From the NCBI GenBank assembly GCA_038200385.1, contig JBBPYA010000220.1, positions 1 to 16,197 on the forward strand: 16,197 nucleotides of DNA. Reading direction: 5' to 3'. The position numbers and the translations under genes are program-made. The stretch comes from JBBPYA01 sp038200385. Lineage in GTDB: Bacteria; Actinomycetota; Actinomycetes; Mycobacteriales; Geodermatophilaceae. This document shows, in pieces, positions 13,858 through 16,197 of the stretch. The notes under the pieces are model-generated. The model saw nothing but the letters and a program-made list of their open reading frames with translations. It did not search any database and was not told the DNA's origin. The first letter of the stretch is position 1; each line of letters begins with the position of its first letter.

Positions 13858-14106
13858 TCAGGCCGAGCCGTCCGCCCCGCCGTCGGCGCCACCATCGGCG
13901 CCACCGTCCTGCGTACCGGGCGAACCGCTGGCACCGCCGTCGGCCGGGCCCTCGGAGCCGCCGTCGGAGCCGCCGTCGGAGCCGCCGTCCTGCGTACCGG
14001 GCGAACCGCTGGCGCCGCCGTCGGCCGGGCCTTCCGCCCCGCCGTCGGCCGAGCCGTCGGCCCCGCTGTCACTGGTCGTCGAGGTCATGTCGTCGTCGAA
14101 TGCCAT
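13858..14106 (-). CDS. Acidic Gly/Asp/Ala/Ser repeat peptide, candidate substrate of the adjacent oxygenase
   Basis: The 82-residue product has a short N-terminal segment MAFDDDMTSTTSDS and then only G, A, D, S, E, P, T and Q to the end. An 18-residue unit EGPADGGASGSPGTQDGG occurs twice (residues 25-42 and 52-69), separated by SDGGSDGGS, and the tail is ADGG-ADGG-ADGSA. It has 15 Asp and 2 Glu but no Lys, Arg, His, Cys, Trp or Tyr. The start is secure: GAGGAGG ends 6 nt before ATG 14106. The gene follows coaA by 97 bases and precedes the Cupin_4 oxygenase by 23. I do not recognise a named family. It could be a disordered cell-surface or stress peptide, a metal-binding peptide, or the precursor of a post-translationally modified peptide with the first 14 residues as leader. 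Confidence 0.72.
   Translation of the reverse strand: MAFDDDMTSTTSDSGADGSADGGAEGPADGGASGSPGTQDGGSDGGSDGGSEGPADGGASGSPGTQDGGADGGADGGADGSA
13900..14034. repeat. Two 54-bp direct repeats with an 81-bp period inside the peptide gene
   Basis: Positions 13900-13953 and 13981-14034 agree at 51 of 54 bases. The three differences are single-base changes at third codon positions, so the encoded 18 residues are identical. The 27-bp spacer is itself built from a 12-base unit (TCGGAGCCGCCG on the + strand). Confidence 0.9.
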
Positions 14107-14203
14107 GCCGTACCTCCTCGTTTCGGTGATCTGGTGCGCACACTGTGGCACGCCGTCCGAGCCGGTGCAGTCCGAGCGCGACGACGCTGCCAGGCGAGCT
14201 GTT

Positions 14204-15166
14204 TCACAGCCGCCGCAGGCGGATCCGGCGCACCGAGTGGTCCGGTCCCTTCTGCAGGATCAGGCGGGCCCGGGACCGGGTGGGGGCGATGTTCTCCTCC
14301 AGGTTCGGACCGTTCACGGCCGCCCAGATGCCCTCGGCGATGGACGTGGCGGCAGGTTCGGACAGGTCGGCGTACCGGTGGAAGTAGGACTGCGGGTCGG
14401 CGAACGCGGTCTGCCGCAGCGCGAGGAACCGCTCGACGTACCAGCGCCGGATGTCCGCCTCGTGCGCGTCGACGTACACCGAGAAGTCGATGAAGTCGGA
14501 CAGGAACACCCGCTGCGGCCGCCATCCGGGGTTGGCGCCGTGCTGCAGGACGTTGAGGCCCTCCAGTACCAGGATGTCGGGTTGGCCGATAACCTGCGGC
14601 CCGTCCGGCAGGACGTCGTAGGTCAGGTGCGAGTACACCGGGACCGTCGTCTCGCGGCGCCCCGCCTTGAGCCCGGACAGGAAACGCACGAGGGCGCGGC
14701 GGTCGTAGCTCTCGGGGAATCCCTTGCGCTCCAGCAGGCCGCGCTCGACGAGGGTGCGGTTGGGCAGCAGGAAACCGTCGGTGGTGACCAGCGCCACCTC
14801 GGGATGGTGCGGCCAACGCCGCAGCAGCGCGGTGAGCAGCCGGGCCGTCGTGCTCTTGCCCACCGCCACGCTGCCGGCGACGGCGATCACGAACGGGACC
14901 TTCGCCTCCTGGGATCGGAGGAAATGCCGTTGGGCGCCCCACAGTTGCTGCGCGGCGGCGACGTACAGGTTCAGCAGCCGGGACAGCGGCTGGTAGACGG
15001 TCTCCGCCTCGTCGGTGTCGAGGATGTCCCCGAGGCCGCGCAGCCGCTCCACCTCCAGGCCGGTCAGCGGCAGTGGGGTGGCATCGGCCAGTGCGCGCCA
15101 GTCGTCGCGGGTGAAGTCCACGAACAGTGAGGGGCTGTCCTCCCGCCCGTTCGCGCCGCCGGTCAC
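14204..15166 (-). CDS. coaA: Type I pantothenate kinase
   Basis: CoaA phosphorylates pantothenate with ATP, the first committed step of coenzyme A synthesis. The 320-residue product aligns along its whole length with the mycobacterial type. It has FVDFTRDDWRAL near the N-terminus, the P-loop GSVAVGKST (residues 98-106), LVTTDGFLLPN, KGFPESYDRRALVRFLSGLK, PVYSHLTYDVLPD, ILVLEGLNVLQ, FSVYVDAHEADIRRWYVERF and the C-terminal NLEENIAPTRSRARLIL. The GTG at 15166 gives a length close to relatives; an upstream in-frame start at 15268 would overlap the preceding dehydrogenase by 50 bases and is unlikely. The acidic-peptide gene follows 97 bases downstream on the same strand, far enough for its own promoter. 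Confidence 0.96.
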   Translation of the reverse strand: MTGGANGREDSPSLFVDFTRDDWRALADATPLPLTGLEVERLRGLGDILDTDEAETVYQPLSRLLNLYVAAAQQLWGAQRHFLRSQEAKVPFVIAVAGSVAVGKSTTARLLTALLRRWPHHPEVALVTTDGFLLPNRTLVERGLLERKGFPESYDRRALVRFLSGLKAGRRETTVPVYSHLTYDVLPDGPQVIGQPDILVLEGLNVLQHGANPGWRPQRVFLSDFIDFSVYVDAHEADIRRWYVERFLALRQTAFADPQSYFHRYADLSEPAATSIAEGIWAAVNGPNLEENIAPTRSRARLILQKGPDHSVRRIRLRRL

Positions 15167-15218
15167 GCGGTCATCTTGGAGGGTCGGGACGGATCCGGCG
15201 AACCGGCCCCGGTCCGGG

Positions 15219-16197
15219 TCAGGCGACCGGGAAGCGGTAGACGTGGTCGTCGCCGGCGCGCGGCTCACCGCGGCTGGTGTTGCTCGTGGTCAGCCACAAC
15301 GCGCCGTCCGGGCCCTCGGCCACCGTGCGCAACCGACCGTAGGCGCCTACGAGCCGGGGGACCGGTTCGCCGAGCCGGCCGGGTCCGGTGATCGGCACCG
15401 CCCACAGCCGCTCGCCCTGCAGCGCGGCGACGTACAGGGTCTGCCCGATCACAGCCGCGCCGGAGGGGGAGGCCTCGTCGGTGGTCCAGGTCACCAGCGG
15501 GTTGGTGAAGCGGCCGCCGTCGGTGTCGCCCCGGCCCTCCACGACCGGCCAGCCGTAGTTGCGTCCCGGCTGGATCAGGTTCACCTCGTCGAACCGGCTC
15601 TGGCCGAACTCCACGCCGTACATCGCCCCGCTGCCGTCCCAGGCCAGTCCCTGCACGTTGCGGTGACCCATCGTGTAAACGTACGAGTGCGGATCGGGGT
15701 TGTCCGGAGGGACCTGCCCGGCCGGGGTCAGCCGCAGGATCTTGCCGTTCAGGCTGTCGGGGTCCTGCGCGTGGTCCGGCTCGCCGGCGTCCCCGACCCC
15801 GGCGTAGAGCATTCCGTCCGGGCCGAAGGCGATCCGGCCACCGTCGTGGTTCTGGGCGTTGTCGATGCCCTGCAGCAGGACCTGGGGTTCGCCGCCGAGG
15901 GTGAAGCGGGCGATCCGGTTGTCCTGCTCGGTCGTGTAGTAGGCGTAGACCAGCCCGTCGGAGGCGTAGTCGGGGGAGGCGGCCAGACCGAGCAGACCAC
16001 CCTCACCGAGGTCCGCGACGCCGGGCACCGTCATTACCACGCTCTGCGCACCGGTTGGGGTCAGCCGCAGGATCCGGCCGGTGGGCCGTTCGGCCACGAG
16101 GGCGTCGCCGCCGGGCAGGAACGTCAGACCCCACGGGACGGCCAAGTCCGACCCGACGGCCACCGGTGACCCGAACCCGGGGAGGGGGACCTCGGCC
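15219..16197 (-). CDS. PQQ-dependent glucose/sorbosone dehydrogenase-like protein, 5' end outside the window
   Basis: The frame is open from the right edge (AEVPLPGFGSPVAVG...) to a TGA at 15219 and gives about 325 residues of a beta-propeller of the GSDH family. Recognisable parts are LAVPWGLTFLPGGDALVAER, TGRILRLTP, GLLGLAASPDYASDGLVYAY, NAQNHDGGRIAFGPDGMLYA (family catalytic-His region), YTMGHRNVQGLAWD and GRNYGWPVVEGRGDTDGGRF. Members oxidise sugars with PQQ and are usually exported; a signal peptide or lipobox would lie in the missing 5' part. Whether this one binds PQQ cannot be judged, since many actinobacterial relatives are uncharacterised. It precedes coaA by 52 bases on the same strand. 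Confidence 0.9.
   Translation of the reverse strand, partial: AEVPLPGFGSPVAVGSDLAVPWGLTFLPGGDALVAERPTGRILRLTPTGAQSVVMTVPGVADLGEGGLLGLAASPDYASDGLVYAYYTTEQDNRIARFTLGGEPQVLLQGIDNAQNHDGGRIAFGPDGMLYAGVGDAGEPDHAQDPDSLNGKILRLTPAGQVPPDNPDPHSYVYTMGHRNVQGLAWDGSGAMYGVEFGQSRFDEVNLIQPGRNYGWPVVEGRGDTDGGRFTNPLVTWTTDEASPSGAAVIGQTLYVAALQGERLWAVPITGPGRLGEPVPRLVGAYGRLRTVAEGPDGALWLTTSNTSRGEPRAGDDHVYRFPVA

Noticed and set aside
13858..14040. CRISPR-like array suggested by the regular repeats
   Set aside because: The repeats are only two long units plus short 12-base units, are in frame with a gene that has a strong ribosome-binding site, and have no unique spacers.
12800..15130. Very long open frame on the + strand (776 codons) across the oxygenase, peptide and coaA genes
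   Set aside because: It is antisense to well-supported genes, is rich in Gln/Arg/Pro/Gly, has no family motifs and no ribosome-binding site; it is a high-GC shadow.
15167..15268. Longer coaA starting at 15268
   Set aside because: It would overlap the upstream dehydrogenase by 50 bases and the extra residues are absent from the family.

Overview
The window looks like a chromosomal segment of a high-GC actinobacterium (Actinomycetota). GC is very high throughout, GTG starts are frequent, genes are packed and often overlap by 4 bp, and several proteins belong to families I know mainly from actinomycetes: DUF5999, the sucrase/ferredoxin-like family, the split ChrB proteins and a group of bacterial globins. 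I cannot name the genus from sequence alone.

Positions 1-5500 read as an accessory or decaying region. A three-gene chromate-resistance operon runs leftward: a ChrB N-terminal-type protein, a ChrB C-terminal-domain protein and the ChrA transporter. The genes are joined by GTGA and ATGA overlaps. An exact 15-bp dyad lies at the promoter of this operon. It recurs, in the opposite orientation, in front of a small rightward membrane-protein gene (566-932) that carries an apparent +1 frameshift. Next come a small protein with a Cys-Cys motif, a truncated-hemoglobin-like globin, and an internally deleted remnant of an IS1380-type transposase. About 450 bases near the left end and about 260 bases upstream of the chr operon hold no intact gene.

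Positions 5500-11600 are housekeeping. They hold an aldose 1-epimerase-like gene, then on the other strand a single-aptamer glycine riboswitch controlling a full-length glycine decarboxylase (gcvP). These are followed by a DUF5999 protein, a HAD phosphatase of polynucleotide-3'-phosphatase type divergent from a YczE-like membrane protein, and a cold-shock protein. Two clear hairpins sit between converging gene ends.

Positions 11700-16197 are all leftward: a partial PQQ-type glucose/sorbosone dehydrogenase, coaA, an 82-residue acidic Gly/Asp/Ala/Ser repeat peptide with a strong Shine-Dalgarno, a Cupin_4/JmjC-type oxygenase, and a sucrase/ferredoxin-like [2Fe-2S] protein overlapping the oxygenase by 4 bp. 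The peptide-oxygenase-ferredoxin trio is the most interesting part of the window. It has the layout of a peptide-modification cassette: a repetitive substrate peptide, a putative hydroxylase and a redox partner. That role is inference from gene order and composition.
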